Shown: positions 46,324 through 60,081 of the stretch, in pieces
How the letters are laid out: each line of letters starts with the position of its first letter
Numbering within the stretch: position 1 is the stretch's first letter
Source of the DNA: Topomyia yanbarensis
Taxonomy: Eukaryota > Arthropoda > Insecta > Diptera > Culicidae
NCBI RefSeq assembly: GCF_030247195.1
Contig: NC_080672.1
Span: forward strand, 96,668,113-96,732,112
Direction: 5' to 3'
Length of the DNA: 64,000 bases
Program-made: the position numbers and the translations under genes
Notes under the pieces: model-generated
What the model saw: only the letters and a program-made list of their open reading frames with translations
Told to the model about the DNA's origin: nothing
Databases searched by the model: none

Positions 46324-46637
46324 GAGGAGACTTGACCAGGTTTTCAGTTAAACCTGCATAAATCGCTAAAAAAGTTTTCAATCCTTCCAAAGTCATTAAG
46401 ACATAATGTACAAAGGTATTGTGTGCCCTAATAAACATCGTATGAGTTAAGAGCCTAACGACCTGTTCAGGGTATCATCCAAACAATATGTGGTATCGTT
46501 GGACTATATGGGTTAAAGTTTGTGTATAATATTTTATTATTAGGATGTGTTCATGATTTTTGCAGAATTTTTAATTTACTTTTCCAAAAATTATAAATGT
46601 TTCTTGTGATCGTTTTTTTTTTGGTCAAGTCTCCCCA
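46324..46637. mobile_element. MITE with GGGGAGACTTGACC ends, copy 3
   Basis: The left end gaggagacttgaccagg and the right end ttggtcaagtctccccac are inverted. This copy is uninterrupted at about 314 bp and matches both ends of 37871-38761. Confidence 0.7.
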
Positions 46638-47189
46638 CTCCATGTTATTTATTCAGTTTGATATCGAAGAATAAAATTCATTTCACTAATTAACTAGGTT
46701 TTTTTCAAGTGTTGTTAAAGCATATAAAGTAATAGTTATACTCGCTTAAATTGTGCCAGGGCTTACTTTGATGCGTTTGATTCGTTGCTGCACGTTTGTG
46801 TCGTGCAATAATCGGAGACGAATAAAAAGCTGTATTGAATAAATAGGCAATTTCTTCATTTGACGTTTTCAGTTGCGTCACTGAATATTGAAAATTAATG
46901 CGGCTGAATATGATCAATTTTCATACAATGAATTTGAATATTTGTAACTCTGCGTAAGAGACATAGTTTTCGACTGATTTAGAATTAGGACTTAAAGCCG
47001 ACTGCCAAAATTCACTTAAGAGGAATTACCGACGAACCCTAAGAGACAAAAACCATATTTTTTGCAGGAATAGCACAGTAATTTTTCAATATGTTACAGT
47101 ACAGTCAAACATTGTGGTAAAATGCAAAAGCAATAAACTTTAACATTTTAACTGCAAATTTCAATGTAAAATCGGCGGAGGGTAAAAAA

Positions 47190-50100
47190 TAGAGATGGTC
47201 GGGTTTCAATTTTTTCGAACTTGAACTCGACCCGAGCCCGAGAGGTTGAAAATTGAAAAACCCAACCCGATCCGAGCCCGAACATTTTAAAATTGAAAAC
47301 CCCGCACCCGACCCGACCCCGCGAGTGAAAATTTTGTAAAACCCGAGCCCGACCCGAACCCGATAATTTCAAAATTAAAAAAACCCGAACCCGACTCGAA
47401 CTAGAAAATTTATTATTCGAGAAACTCGATCTGAACCGGACTTGTTGATATGGAGAATCGACCAAAGATTTTTAATTTTATGCCGAGCTGGATCCAACGC
47501 TCATCTAAGAATAATATAATCACTTGAACCTGAAGTAACACCACTCGCGTCCAGTTAAATCTGCGTATGGCAAAACGAAATACTGGCGAGAGGAATTCTA
47601 TATTTACTATTATTGAACGCCGAATATGTAATGTTCTGAGAAACTTATAAATCGTCGATATCTTAACCGAAAAGTAGGATATATCGGCGACTAACGCAAG
47701 GGGAAATAAAAGGCGTCATATGGCAGATTCAAAAAACATTGCCCGTAGTACTTAACCAAAGTTCCTATTTTTTTATCGAAAACTATTCCTGCAGGAATAG
47801 TTTTGTATAATTTATTATATGCATTAAATTAAGCTATGTCAATTGGCAATTCGTATTCGACAGCTTACACGACGTCACCCGCGTTACTGGTTGGTACGAT
47901 CAAACTTATGTCGAAGGGTTTCAATCAAGATTCTTTGACGCGTTCTTGGTGTCACATCATTAGCTAGTACGGTATGCGCGCCAATAGCGATACTTCAACA
48001 TCTCCAATGGAGTTCTCAAACAACTCCAAACTTCTACAAATCCGTATTTGGCTTCAACAGAACACACAATATTTTCACGACCAGATTCTTCAGATCGTGG
48101 AAATTTATGTATTTTCAAGAAAGAGTCCGAATCATGCAACGGCCCAGCCATTTTAAGGAATTAATTGTAAAAATATTGTGTGTTCAGTTCAAACCATTAG
48201 CAGATATTGAATTTCCTTTTTCAAATGTTACTCAATTTGAGCCACCATGATGCCATCTAAGTACCACCAAATTTGTGAGTTCAATATATGGGAATTGTCG
48301 AATTGTCCCCGTGCTGCAACGACCTTTGCAGTCAATGGATCGCATTCATGCTAAGAATATACGAATCGGGCTGCATTCAAATTTAATTATCATTTTCATT
48401 CAACAATATACATAGTTAAATCTTAATGTATGATTGTAATTCACTATGTATCAAAAAGTACTGCTATTCTGAGCAATCGTAACACTTTTGAAAACTTTTT
48501 GAATGCTTGCGACTGTCAAAATGACCAATCAGAACCGGATCAATAGCAAGTTTTGTATTGCCTCTACTTCCCGTAGATTTCTACTCACTTGAACCAGGTT
48601 CGCCAGTACGTTTAAACCTGGCTTAAGCTTAAGCGAGGGTGAAGAAACCAGCCCATAGAGATTTTAGATGCGAAACACTTATTGTTGAGCGTTCTCTCAT
48701 GAGTGCTCGTTTAAAAAATAAGATAATTCGGGCTGTTTGCGAAGCTGAAGAGATGAATTTTTTTATATGAATGAAGAATACAAAATTTGACCATCAGAAT
48801 TAATGACGAATTCAAGCAATTCAGAAGTGGTAAAATTTATTGAGTAAAGCCATGTCAAGTGATCCTCGAATTTTTCGCAAAATCACCGATCTTCATGAGG
48901 TATATTTTATTGGAAAGAGATTATGGTGAATAGCTTTTGGTATAAATATTTCGTTAAAACACCTTTTATTCTTTAAGATTTTAACCCTTAAACTTTATTG
49001 CATGATAAAATTGTAAATTTTATATCTCAAAAACTACTAAAGATAATTCAATGAATTTTTGCACACTTATGGAATGATATTTGCACTATCTCATAAAAAT
49101 ATTTTTGCTGTATAATTATGTGAATAACGGTACTTTGCGTCTATTTAAATATTTCAATTGTATTCTTTTCTTGTGTTCTTCACGCTAAACATTTTCAAAA
49201 CGTATGTCAAATAATGCGGCAACCTTTCACCTACAATAATCTGTATTGATCATTTTTCATTTTTGCTCCTATCGAGAGTTATGGAGGATTTTATAACAGT
49301 GCACTCTTTCAACGCACGGCCCCTTTTGATGCAGCCCGCGAGAACGTACATATTGGCAACGTCGCAACGTCAAAATGCGCATCGCGTTGGAAGTGCGCAT
49401 CGCATGACAAAAAGAAACCACATCTCTTGATTAGTGCAAAAGGGTAAATTTTTCTATACGGATTATCGAAGATGACTTTTTTCCAGATATTTTGAGATGC
49501 TTTAAAATTTTTTGACCGAAGTAAACAACAAAAATTATAGCTGCTTAATATTTTTTTATGAATATAATTTAACGTTTCTAACAATTAACATCATCAAGAA
49601 CACTTCTGTTAGTCAAAGTAGATTTACGTTATATCCAAATTCATTTTTAGTCTACAACATTAATATAGAAAAATGAAAAATCTTATGACAACAGAATTTT
49701 ATTTCACGTTTTTATTTTGACCGAGTAATATTACCTTTAAACAACGATGTGTCTTCTGAAAAAAGTTTACTTAGAATCTTTACTTGTTCAATCGCATCGA
49801 TGCTGAGGTTTTTTTATCGTTATTGCTTCTGTTAATTCTGTTAATTTGTGGTTCTCCAAGTTCTGGTATGATATTATTTATTTTATCGAATGTCAATTAA
49901 TCATCAACGATCTTTATTTATAAATCATCGTTACAGTTTTCCGCATGAACCTGTTGAGTTAATGAATATTCCAGTTCATTACTTTGGCAAACACTATAAG
50001 AAAAAATTTCCTATATTCCAAACGCTTTATTGAGGAACCCATTACTATAAACATGGGATGAAAAATTGAAAATTTAACGAACATTGTGTTTTGTTCATGT

Positions 50101-51644
50101 CCATATTTATTTTCGTAGTATTTTTTGCATCCATTACGACATATGCCACACATGTATTGACCAATATAATTTTTAAATTTATCACTCCACAATAACCAGA
50201 TTCGATGAACACATTTATGATTTTTATTTAACGGAATAAATCATTCGTATGATCGACCCATATTTATAACATCAAACAATCGAATGTTTTTTGAGCAAAG
50301 TTTGTCTATTTTGAGATAATCTAGCATTTTGTCGAGTTCTTGCTATATGGGAAACACTCGAGTGCAATCGAAACAAAAACAAACATCAAACGTGTAAACG
50401 TTTTTTCACTCGCGCTGATGCAAATTAAATGGGTGCGTAATTTAACGCAAGGCCCGATGGCGCATGGCTGAAAAGTTGTAATGTTGGATTTAAGAAAAGA
50501 TTCGCAATAAACCATGCTACCTCTGAGACAAATGAACTGACAATCAAATATGGTGAAGTATGTCAATTTGCAAAAAATATGTCAACACAGGTTAAAACAT
50601 GCCCACTGCTGAACTTTACTCATAGGTTGCCAATATCCGAGCGCGCTTGTCCGAGGTATTGAGTGACAGAAAATTAAATAACTCTTGAATAAAACATTCA
50701 CCTTCAATAATCCATAAAGAAAAGCTTGGCTTTTTGCTTCTCACAGGTGCCAATTTTGCACATGAGATACACTCCTTCAAAGCGATGCGCAGTAGGACGT
50801 TGCAACGTGCGGCGTTGCCAATATGTACGTTCTCGCGGGCTGCATCAAAGTGGGCCGTGCGTTGAAAGAGCGCACTGTTACAAAATCCTCCATAACTCTC
50901 GATAGGAGCAAAAATGTCAAATGATCAATACAGATTATTGAAGGTGGAAGATTGCCGCAAAATTTGACATACGTTTTGAAAATTTTTAGCGTGAAGAACA
51001 CAAGAAAAAATATAATTGAAATTTTTAAATAGATGCAAAGTACCGTTATTCACATAATTATACAGCAAAAATATTTTTATGAGATAGTGCAAATATCATT
51101 ACAAAAGCGTGCAAAAAATCATTGAATTGTCTACAGTGGTTTTTGATATATAAAATTTACAATTTTATCATACAATAAAGTTTAAGGGTTAATATCTTCA
51201 AAAATAAAAGGTGCTTTAACGAAATATTTATACCAAAAGCTATTCACCAAAATCTCTATCCAATAAAATATACCTCATGAAGATCGGTGATTTCGCGAAA
51301 AATTCGGGAATCACTTGACATGGCTTTACTCAGTACGGTTATATGTGACATCCATTTCTATCACGAAGTAGAGCTATTTACTACAAAAAGAGACTGGGTG
51401 TTGTGTATAGCCGTAAACAGTGTCAAGAAATGGTTGGGTGTGATCTGTTCAAAACCTGAACCCGACCCGAATCTGAAAATTCCAAATTCGAAAAACCCAA
51501 ACCCTACCCGAACCCGAAAGTTTAAAATTTCAAAAACTCGGACCCGATCAGAACCCCAGAAATTCAAATTGGAAAACCCGGAACCCGTCGGGTTCGGGTC
51601 GGGTCCAGGTTTTGGGTCCAAAAACCCGAACCCGACCATCTCTA
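47190..51644. mobile_element. 4.5-kb hAT-like non-autonomous element with CCCGA-repeat ends
   Basis: The ends TAGAGATGGTCGGGTTT / AACCCGACCATCTCTA are inverted, and GTAAAAAA flanks both (47182-47189 and, one base offset, 51646-51653), consistent with an 8-bp hAT duplication. Each end carries about 200 bp of irregular cccgaacccga / acccgacccg repeats. The interior contains a long inverted repeat and no transposase. Confidence 0.75.
48839..51333. repeat. Long inverted repeat, arms about 560 bp
   Basis: The left arm (48839 to about 49410) and the right arm (about 50768 to 51333) are near-complementary. They begin tgagtaaagccatgtcaagtg / cacttgacatggctttactca and extend to the gcccgcgagaacgtacat / atgtacgttctcgcgggc phrase and beyond. 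The 1.36-kb spacer is AT-rich with no recognised gene. It is probably a foldback element nested in the 47190-51644 element. Confidence 0.75.
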
Positions 51645-52131
51645 AGTAAAAAATCTATTTTGATCTTAGAAACAGTAGCATTCAATATTAATTCACTGTG
51701 TCACCGATATGGTGAAATTTTTTGCTATTTATAATATTATTGCCAATTTTCTGAGAGAACTCTGCGTCGAAAGATGTAGAAACACTAAAAACCACAACGT
51801 TCAAAATTGTTTGTGAATATAATTGTTTGCTTATATACAGTAAAGATAATTGAAAAGTTTACTAAACTGCGCTTGGCCAAATACTTTTTCCCTGGAATTT
51901 CCCATTAAATAGAGCATATTAATATCAGATTTAAAACTTGTATATGCATCGATTTTGAATCGGATTAAACTGCACAATTGTCCACAATAATGGTTTGTTA
52001 TTTACACACACTTCATTTTATGGAATTTTTGCTAATTTCGTTGAATTTTTAGAAATGAAAAAAGCGCTTTCCTTTGATCAATACTTATGATTCGTGAAAA
52101 TATTAAACCACAGTTGGAAAGCTGAATACAG

Positions 52132-53492
52132 CAGTAATTTCATCTTCCCGGGATTTTATTTTTGGGTTTTAACCGGGTTTTTTTCCCAAATCATTTTAAC
52201 CCGGACGAAATATGGGTTTTTTCGTTTTATCGAATATATAATGTTCATTTAATGTTTTTTATCCTTTCGGCAGTCGCGCTAATGCACTGAGTGCACGCTG
52301 CTCTGAAAATCTAGCGAAATCGTCTTAGGGCACCAGCGGCTGCTCATTCAGTGGGCCATAAGCGCGACTTCCGGAGGGTTAAAGAATCTTGCATTTACAT
52401 TTGAGAGACCGAAAATAAAAGTCGCAAGGATAAAACATACTTTGTAGAATCCACTCCAGGTATCTTAGCATGTAAAAATCGAATATAAACATCAAGCGTA
52501 AAAATCGGACAGAGATCCTTGAGCACGACAATCGCTTAGAATATTCTCACCCGAAAAAGTCGGCAAGGATGAACCTCCAGTATAATTCGCTCAGACTAAA
52601 TTCCGTACAACGTTACATTCAAGATTAAAAGTTGGATAAAGAAAAGTCCTTTGTAAGAACCGGATATACTTTTTTACGGTTTTTATTCTGTAGGACATAA
52701 TCGAAAAGCTGCTGTCCAATTATGAAACTTGAAGTTTAAATTCAATTTTCACATTCTAATATATTTAATACGGGTTTTACGAAGTATTTTCTGTTCCTGC
52801 GACTTTAATTTCGGTCCATTCCATATTCCAACTGGTTTCATATAATACTGGGAACAATAGTCATTGTTACTCTAACAAGTGAAAATTAGAATAATCGTGT
52901 GATGCCCAAACTACTTTTATTCTGCTTGTTACTCATTTTAGGGGTTGCTATACTTTTAGCAAAATGAGGTAAGTATTCACACAAAATTTAGAAAATACCT
53001 ATTTAGTTCGGTGAAAAGTGAGTAATATGCAGAATGTGAGTGGCCTTGACATTCGTCATTAGTATGAACCGTAATCAGAACTCTCACAAATCACAATCCG
53101 AATTTTTTCGGCATCAACTACATCAGCAACAGTAGAAAAATGTTTAGTTCGTTTAGGTGGATTCACAGTAAGAAACGCAATCGACTTAGCCCAAACATTG
53201 AAAAGTTTTATCACTTATTTAACCACAATATTTGTAAAAAAATGTTGGATCACCGCTATAACAACGATTCAATCGAGGAAAACCATTCAGAATTCATATA
53301 CATGCAAAATTTTATGGCAATAATGCTCACAAATAAAATAAAAATGTTTGGATAACAATACATTAATGTTCAATTACCAAAATATCAAAAAATGCAAAAA
53401 ACCCAACCTTCCCGCGAAAAAACCGTTTTAACCGGGAAAAAAACTTGGGTTTTTTCCCCAAAATTATAAAAACCCGAATTGGTACATCACTG
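52132..53492. mobile_element. Possible hAT-like element with CAGTRATKT ends
   Basis: The left end cagtaatttcatcttcccggg and the right end complement cagtgatgtaccaattcggg are imperfect inverted repeats. Both are followed by repeated gggtttt / aaccgggttttt phrases and cttcccg. Flanking 8-mers do not match well. An open frame at 53140-53355 is unassigned. A small hairpin element is nested at 52259-52382. Confidence 0.45.
52259..52382. mobile_element. 124-bp hairpin MITE
   Basis: ttatcctttcggcagtcgcgc at the left pairs imperfectly with gcgcgacttccggagggttaa at the right, and tgcactga / tcagtggg follows inward. GC-rich against AT-rich flanks. Confidence 0.6.
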
Positions 53493-54896
53493 GACATAAC
53501 ACTATGAGGGAATTCCCTTAAAAAATATCGATCCGGCAATATTCCCAGAACACTAGCTCCACCTTTTATTCGCCGTCCCAAACACTTATTTGCTGGTGGA
53601 TCACACCTCAGGCTTGGGAACAATTTTTCACTAGTGGTATATCCCCCATATGCTTGTTCATATGTCATCAGTGGCACCATAATTTCAAAAACGGCCGCAG
53701 CCCCAACTACAAATATATTTAAAATGACCGTTATTAAAGTAGGCGAAGCAATATTTTCGAGTGTTATGTCGGTTAGTTTGTGGTTATAATATTATCAAAA
53801 ATAGCATCTGTTCGACGATGTTTATATAGGTGAATGCATGAAGGCTAGGCTGCGGATACGGAAATCTAAAGATCGAGACTGGAAACAACTGGTAATAGGT
53901 AATTTAATTATTGTTGCTCTGAAAACAAAAATTTCAACTACGAACGTCAACCGGCAGAATAGAGTCGTCAGTCTTACAGGGAGTGACAGTTTTTTTTAAA
54001 TTTTGACAATTTATTGTCTGTAGCACTAAAACTGGATTCTAACCGCACTGCGCACTTACTATTCTTCTTTTAAATTGTTCTCATAAACTGGTTAGTTCGA
54101 CTGGTCTGTCTGAGAAAGTCTCATCTCTATCCTTTAAAATACATGTGTTTTGACAGCTCGCAGTTTTGAGACCACTCGCACTTTGAAAGTGCGGAGTCCA
54201 GGTTAGTGGAGCAATATTACATATTAAAAAGCTCAATATTAAAAAATTAACCAATTCCATCTAATGCGAAATAGGGCCCATTACGTTCATAAATCGTTCA
54301 AGCATTTATATTCGATTGTACAAACGATTACATGTAAACTCAAAATCAAAACAGTGTGTACGCTGAGAGTCGGCGCAAAGTTCGTCAAAACAAAAATTCC
54401 GCAAAGGGATTGTAGTGCCAAGGCTTTGCTTTTGTTCTGTTAGAAATCGTGGAAATTTCCAACCTCTTTCGTTTTCTCACTGCTCTTTGTGTAGGAACAA
54501 CACTCGCTAGGTCGAAAACGGACATAAGCACATAACCGCAAATTATGAAAGTATGGTAAAGCAAAGCGAAAACTTTCCCATTGCAAACTTTCCATTCAGT
54601 TCTCACTGTTAGGGCGTTTGGAATAGTTTCAACAACTTCTATCTATCTATCAGGAATATTGCAGGTAGACGTTGATGTTCAATTTCAGTGCAACCCTTGT
54701 TGTGCCTATTATTCGTAACAAAGATAAATATCTTATCCTGTATAATCTTCGAACAGGTGTGACTCAAAAATATCCTGATACAGAGTTATACACGCAGAAC
54801 TTTATTTAATCATCGATAGCATACGTTTCTACCTACCTCTCGTTACTTCTGCTGTAAATTTTATGCATTGGATATATTGAATGCTTACTAGAAGTA
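53493..54896. other. Intergenic stretch, no gene recognised
   Basis: Short open frames only (for example 54385-54606 minus). A tctatctatctat run is near 54640. Nothing recognisable. Confidence 0.4.
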
Positions 54897-56233
54897 GGGG
54901 AATTGTGGGAAAAAACCGACACCCCACAACTTTTCCTAGAAATCAAATTTTTATTCATTTCATAATGATACAATATTATTAGTACGTTTATTTAGAGCAT
55001 TTGAAGAAAAATTGGATTTACGTTAGTGCGCCGAATGTCATAAAAATTAACAAAACATTCGACAGCAGCGTTCATACTCGTCTGGATGTAAAATTTCGTT
55101 GGTAGATTTTAAGGTTTTAACCGAACGAAAGCTTTTCAAATCACCCCATTTTTCAGTACCTATTATTATCGGCCTGTCCTATGATCAACTAGGTGCATTG
55201 AAGACGAGTTTGAATAATTCAATATTTTTAATTGCTTTTATAAAAAAATGTGCGCTGTTGGGGTAAAACCGACACCCTATGGTTAGGGTAAAACCGACAC
55301 CCTGTTAAGATGGTTGTGTATAGTTGCGATTCATTTCAAAATACTGGGGATCTTTGTGACACTTCAATTAGCCTATTAGAACACTATAGTATTAGCAGAA
55401 ATACACAGAAATACTTTTATTGTGTTTATTTCTTGTAAGTCTCTTTAAAAATCAAAAATTGGAATTTTTGCTTATCTGATTCTAACGAAGCTTTTGCTAT
55501 TTCTGCCAAAAGGTCATCAAACCGAATTTCTAGTGTTCTCTTGGTTTTTTTATAGACGAATTTCATCACAATGAGACAATGATATTATGTATACCCCAAT
55601 AGATCGTTGATATCAGAGTCCGAAAAATCAAATCTGAAAAAGATAGTTTTACTAAGAAGTGTGTGTGTGTCACTTATAAGTGAATGAATCCAATTAGCAG
55701 AACGTAGAACGCTTGAAAATCTTCTCTTACGAAATAAAATGACACTGGAGGTTGCAATGATGTGCGCAAGGATTATTTGGAAATACTCATATCAATAAAT
55801 AATCCTATAGCATAAAATACTCTTATTTATAGTACTACGCTTTCGAACTTTCTTCCCCTCACTACATGATGAAACAATAAAAAGCACATATTTGCATCAT
55901 ACATACTCACACTTTATTAATCACGCATATATCTCATTTTTAATAAAGATAAAGATTTTAATAAAGTGGAGAGAAAATAAATTAAAGGGGGTGTCGATCT
56001 TACCCCTATGGGGTGTCGGTTTTACCCGTAGTGCTTACAAAAAGTCACTTTGTTTTCCAAGTTTTACAACCAATATTTTTTAATGAAATTAATTTTTTGA
56101 AGCGCTGAAAAAATTAAGTCTTGTTAAGAATTTTCTGAAGAAGAATTCTGCATAAAAATTATAATTTTATTGGTTTTGTGGCAACTTAGAAAAAGTGTTA
56201 AGCTTAAGGTGTCGGTTTTAACCATAATTCCCC
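54897..56233. mobile_element. 1.3-kb element with GGGGAATTGTGG ends and an internal motif array
   Basis: Inverted ends ggggaattgtgggaaa / taaccataattcccc are flanked by TA on both sides (54895-54896, 56234-56235), which suggests a TA-targeting superfamily such as Tc1/mariner. The phrase aaaaccgacaccc or its complement occurs about six times: in both ends, around 55265-55305, and at 55989-56030. No transposase. Confidence 0.7.
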
Positions 56234-56235
56234 TA

Positions 56236-58222
56236 TATGCTAGAAAATGCATAAAAATCACAGCAGAATAAAAACGATGGGAATAGAAAGTATGCTAACT
56301 CTGCATATTTTTATTTCTCAGTGTATGGTGAGAAAATAAGTCCAATTCTCGGTTCAATCCCATACTTTTTTTGTAGCAGGAAAATTGTGTGTAGATATTT
56401 TTCACTAAAATATTTTGGTGTCGACTTAATTCACTATATTTTCAAATAAAGACTTCACGGTGTCTCTGGTAGAAAATATTTAGACAAAAAAACTCAGTTT
56501 CGCTAAAGTACTCGCTAATCGTAAGCTTATTTGCTTTTCTTTTATCTTAGCATAATTTTGAAATGTTCTGATTATTTTTTTAACATTTTGATGATGATCT
56601 TTTTAGATATTTTTTTTCAATGAGTAGCTCAAAACAAATATTTCCCTTTTGAGAGGTTAAATCAGTGAACACACATTGTCAGAGGAACGAGTTTGTATCG
56701 TTAATGAAATCCTTCGCAGACACTATTTCGCCAGTTTCGCGGCCGTCATTAGGTGTCTTGAACTTCTCAAAACAAACCCCTATGTCACATACTTCAATTT
56801 GCCGTGGGATGATGATTGCAATTGGCAAATTAAGAAAATGCAGAGCTACGAATGCATTTTTAAAACCCAACCCAATCATTTATTGTTACGGGAAGTTAAG
56901 CAACGCTAAAAATTGTTTTTCTTTTCGCGTGAAGAAATCAATTCTTGTCGTTCATTGATTCTTTATCATCGCTCTTTTCGAATCACCGAGACAACACATT
57001 ATTTTATTTTCTACGCCCAAAACGGCGTGCTTAGATTTTCTGTTTTTATGCTCACAATCTCATGCCCAAAAGCAATCCATTTTGAACATTGAGCTGTTCG
57101 CGCACAGTTCGAGATGAATGCGACGCTCCCGAAAAAAAATCGACGACACACACTCCCACACAACGGAGGCATTAAGAACCGTCATAGGTGGCCAATGTGC
57201 TCAAATCAACTTTGATTGGTCATAAGTGATCTAGACCTGCAAATCCAAACAATGTTGTACTCATTTTAATGTTACCAGTTTATATGAGAACTTGCTGTGT
57301 AACCGCACTCTCCAATCCGTAACTCTGGAACTGAAAGTCGGATGAACTAAAAATTCAATAGTAGCTTATGGGAGCGCAATACCTTTCATTTCAAACTAAG
57401 TTTGTGTAAATTGGTTCAGCCATTTCTGAGAAAATTGTGTAAGTTTAAATGACACACATACACTTCCGGTATGCGGGGTCAATGGAGAGAATGCGAGTGT
57501 GAGGGTGGTCCGAGGGGGATGATGAAGGGGTGAGGTGCAATTGTAAAGAGGAGAGGGGCGAACGATACAACACCCAGCTGAATATACCATCCATTTAAGA
57601 CATAGTTTGAGAAAATCGGTTCAGTCATCACCTAAGAATAGATGCGACTTAAATTGTGGAATACACTGAGCCAAAAAATCACATACGTTTCATGTGACAA
57701 AACACCTAAATTTTAAAAACTATTATGCACATCAGATTCATATGCATCAAATAAAACTTATACAATAGACTTTCTTAGTATGTGGTTTCTCATAACACGC
57801 AATCTGCTGTTGTACTGCATTTTGTTTTACTCTTCTTTTCTCCGCTACTATAAATAACTTATGACCTGAAATTTCTAGTAAAAAAACTGGACATAAAATT
57901 TTTAGATTAGAGTCGACAAATATCTATTCGCTAAAAACACCTCTTTACTACCCGTACCATGACGACATACACTCGTTGAGTAGTAAACCGGCATATATCA
58001 GCTTCACACTGATGATGAGTGATATAATATCGTTTTGGCTCTTCGTCACCAGGATTATTTCATTTCATTTCTGAAAATTCAGTAATTCAAATTGTCAAAT
58101 TGACAGCGCAATTACCGGATTTACAGCAATTCAGTCAGGTATACTGAGAATTCGGCAATTGCGGTGTCAATTTGACAATTTGAATAACTGAAATTTCAGC
58201 AAAGCGAATCTGTCAAACAGGT
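56236..58222. other. Intergenic stretch with a dispersed repeat, no gene recognised
   Basis: An open frame at 56676-56909 (plus; begins MSEERVCIVNEILRRHYF) has no known domain, though its composition is protein-like. Around 57400-57640 the phrase ttggttcagccatttctgag and a variant cggttcagtcatcacctaag recur, resembling a dispersed repeat. No gene with splice structure is visible. Confidence 0.4.
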
Positions 58223-59428
58223 TCAATTCAAATTGCCGAATTTTCGGCATATTGTATTGTTGAAATTTTCAGCTGATGAAAATTCAGTAAACTTTTGCTG
58301 ATATTTGGCGAAAAAAATTAGGGTGATACATTTCACGTTTCCAGGCCATTTCGTTTGTTTTAGTTTGTATAAGATGAAAATGGCGGTGATGTTTGCGGGC
58401 GTCTTTTCAAAAGTTCGTCTGCGCTGCCCGACGACCATGCACGCTTTCTTGACTCTGAACTCAATGTGAGCAGACCAATTCAGTTTGGAATGCAATATAA
58501 CTCCAACGTATTTAACTTGATCTGCACACAGTAGCTCAGAGTCAAAGAACTGCAAGGGACGAACCCCGGTTGTATTGCTTCTTCGTGAAAAGAGTAATTG
58601 AAGTGTTTAATTTAACTTGTCGACAGAGCCGTAGCGTGTGGTTGGCCCCCGCCAAGGGTGCCGACCTTGGGGGGGGGCGCCAAAATCTTGGTCTGCTTTA
58701 AAAATAAGTTAGGTTAAATCATGAAATAAGTTAGGATAGGAGTATCATTCCCAGGTACACACAAAGGCCACCTTTTTAAATCAATAGCAAAAATCGTATA
58801 GTGAGCTAGATTAATTATCATCAATAATTGAAATTAAAATTATTGCTACAAAGACCCATTTGCTTGTAACCGACAACAATTTGCTTGTAACAACCGATCA
58901 TTCAAACGATCCTTGTCAAAGAAGACGCAAAGCAGTTTTACCAAACGTCACCCGACACTTTTTTGAAGAGACACACTTTTTTGTCCCGTCCAATGCGATT
59001 GTCATTCAAAATCCTCGCTCACTAGAGCAAGAGGTTTTTGAAACAGCCAATCCCGTCCTACAGTAGATCCATACATGCAAATTTCGAATCTTGCAATTCT
59101 GAGCTTATCTAAACGAATTTTCGATATATCTAGCACAGCTGAATATTTCGCTTCTTTCGGAATATTACAATACTTAGCAGACTATCTTTGATCTTGACGA
59201 ATCTGTTTCACAGTTCTTAATGTTTGTCGCATTAAGCCAAAGATTGTTCCGACGCAAAGTCCAGTACATAGTTAGTATTTGGTAATCGGCAGCAAACCCG
59301 TAGGCTGGAAATCCAAGCTCATTGAGTTTCCTCAACAAGCCGTCAGAAACCAAAGGTTCCATAGCAAAGGTGAAAGGACTCTGTGCCGGTATCAGAATTT
59401 TTAATCGAACAGGATTCAAAAGATGCAA
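58223..59428 (-). mobile_element. Second relic of the I/Jockey-superfamily LINE, interrupted
   Basis: Minus-strand pieces match the LINE at 24480-26692: [19 protein letters not shown] (58380-58555) and [26 protein letters not shown] (59270-59360), where the catalytic FADD reads FAAD. Between about 58624 and 59190 there is about 570 bp not present in the other copy. That stretch starts cagagccgtagcgtgtgg with a G-rich run, and it carries an unassigned open frame at 58860-59066. Inactive. Confidence 0.8.
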
Positions 59429-59846
59429 AATTAGCTCTTAAGGAGTTGTTTTATATTACCTTTTAGGATTAAATAGTGAAAAATTTAATTTCAAGTCGAA
59501 ATATCACAATTACTCGAATCTTTTGATATGAGCGACCCCACTCATATAAGCGTCAGTCGTATGTGACAGACGGAATAAAAAACACGCCAAGTGGTGCTTA
59601 CTTTACTTTTGCGTTTGAAGTATATCCATACAATGGGGTTTTGAATGTATCAATTATAATTAGTTTGTTCCAGCCTGGGGCGAATCCAGAAAATATTGTA
59701 CACTGTACAATACTTAATACGTAAAAACCTCATTTAATGAAAATCAGTGTTGGTGCTATGCTATTTCTCACCAAAATTTCTCACCAGGGGGAAATTTTTT
59801 TTGGTAAAACCAGTCTTTGCACTTGATGGACACAAATCCTTACCTA

Positions 59847-60081
59847 TTACATGGGTACGTTTCGACTTCGTCGCATTAGAAACCGACACTAACTTTTTGG
59901 CGGAATAGATTAGCGCCGGCTTGACGCAAATCCCTAAAACTAAAACACACTTTGTGTTTCAATCGAACGACTGATCAAACGTTTTAGTTTTTAGGGATTT
60001 ACGTCAAGCCGGCGCTAATCTATTCCGACAAAAAGTTAGTGTCGGTTTCTGATGAGACGAAGTCGAAACGCACCCATGTAA
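59847..60081. mobile_element. 235-bp palindromic MITE
   Basis: This inverted repeat is centred near 59964 with arms of about 95 bp: ttacatgggtacgtttcgac / gtcgaaacgcacccatgtaa, continuing through ccgacactaactttt and gccggcttgacg. A fragment of the same family lies at about 44395-44462. Confidence 0.8.
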
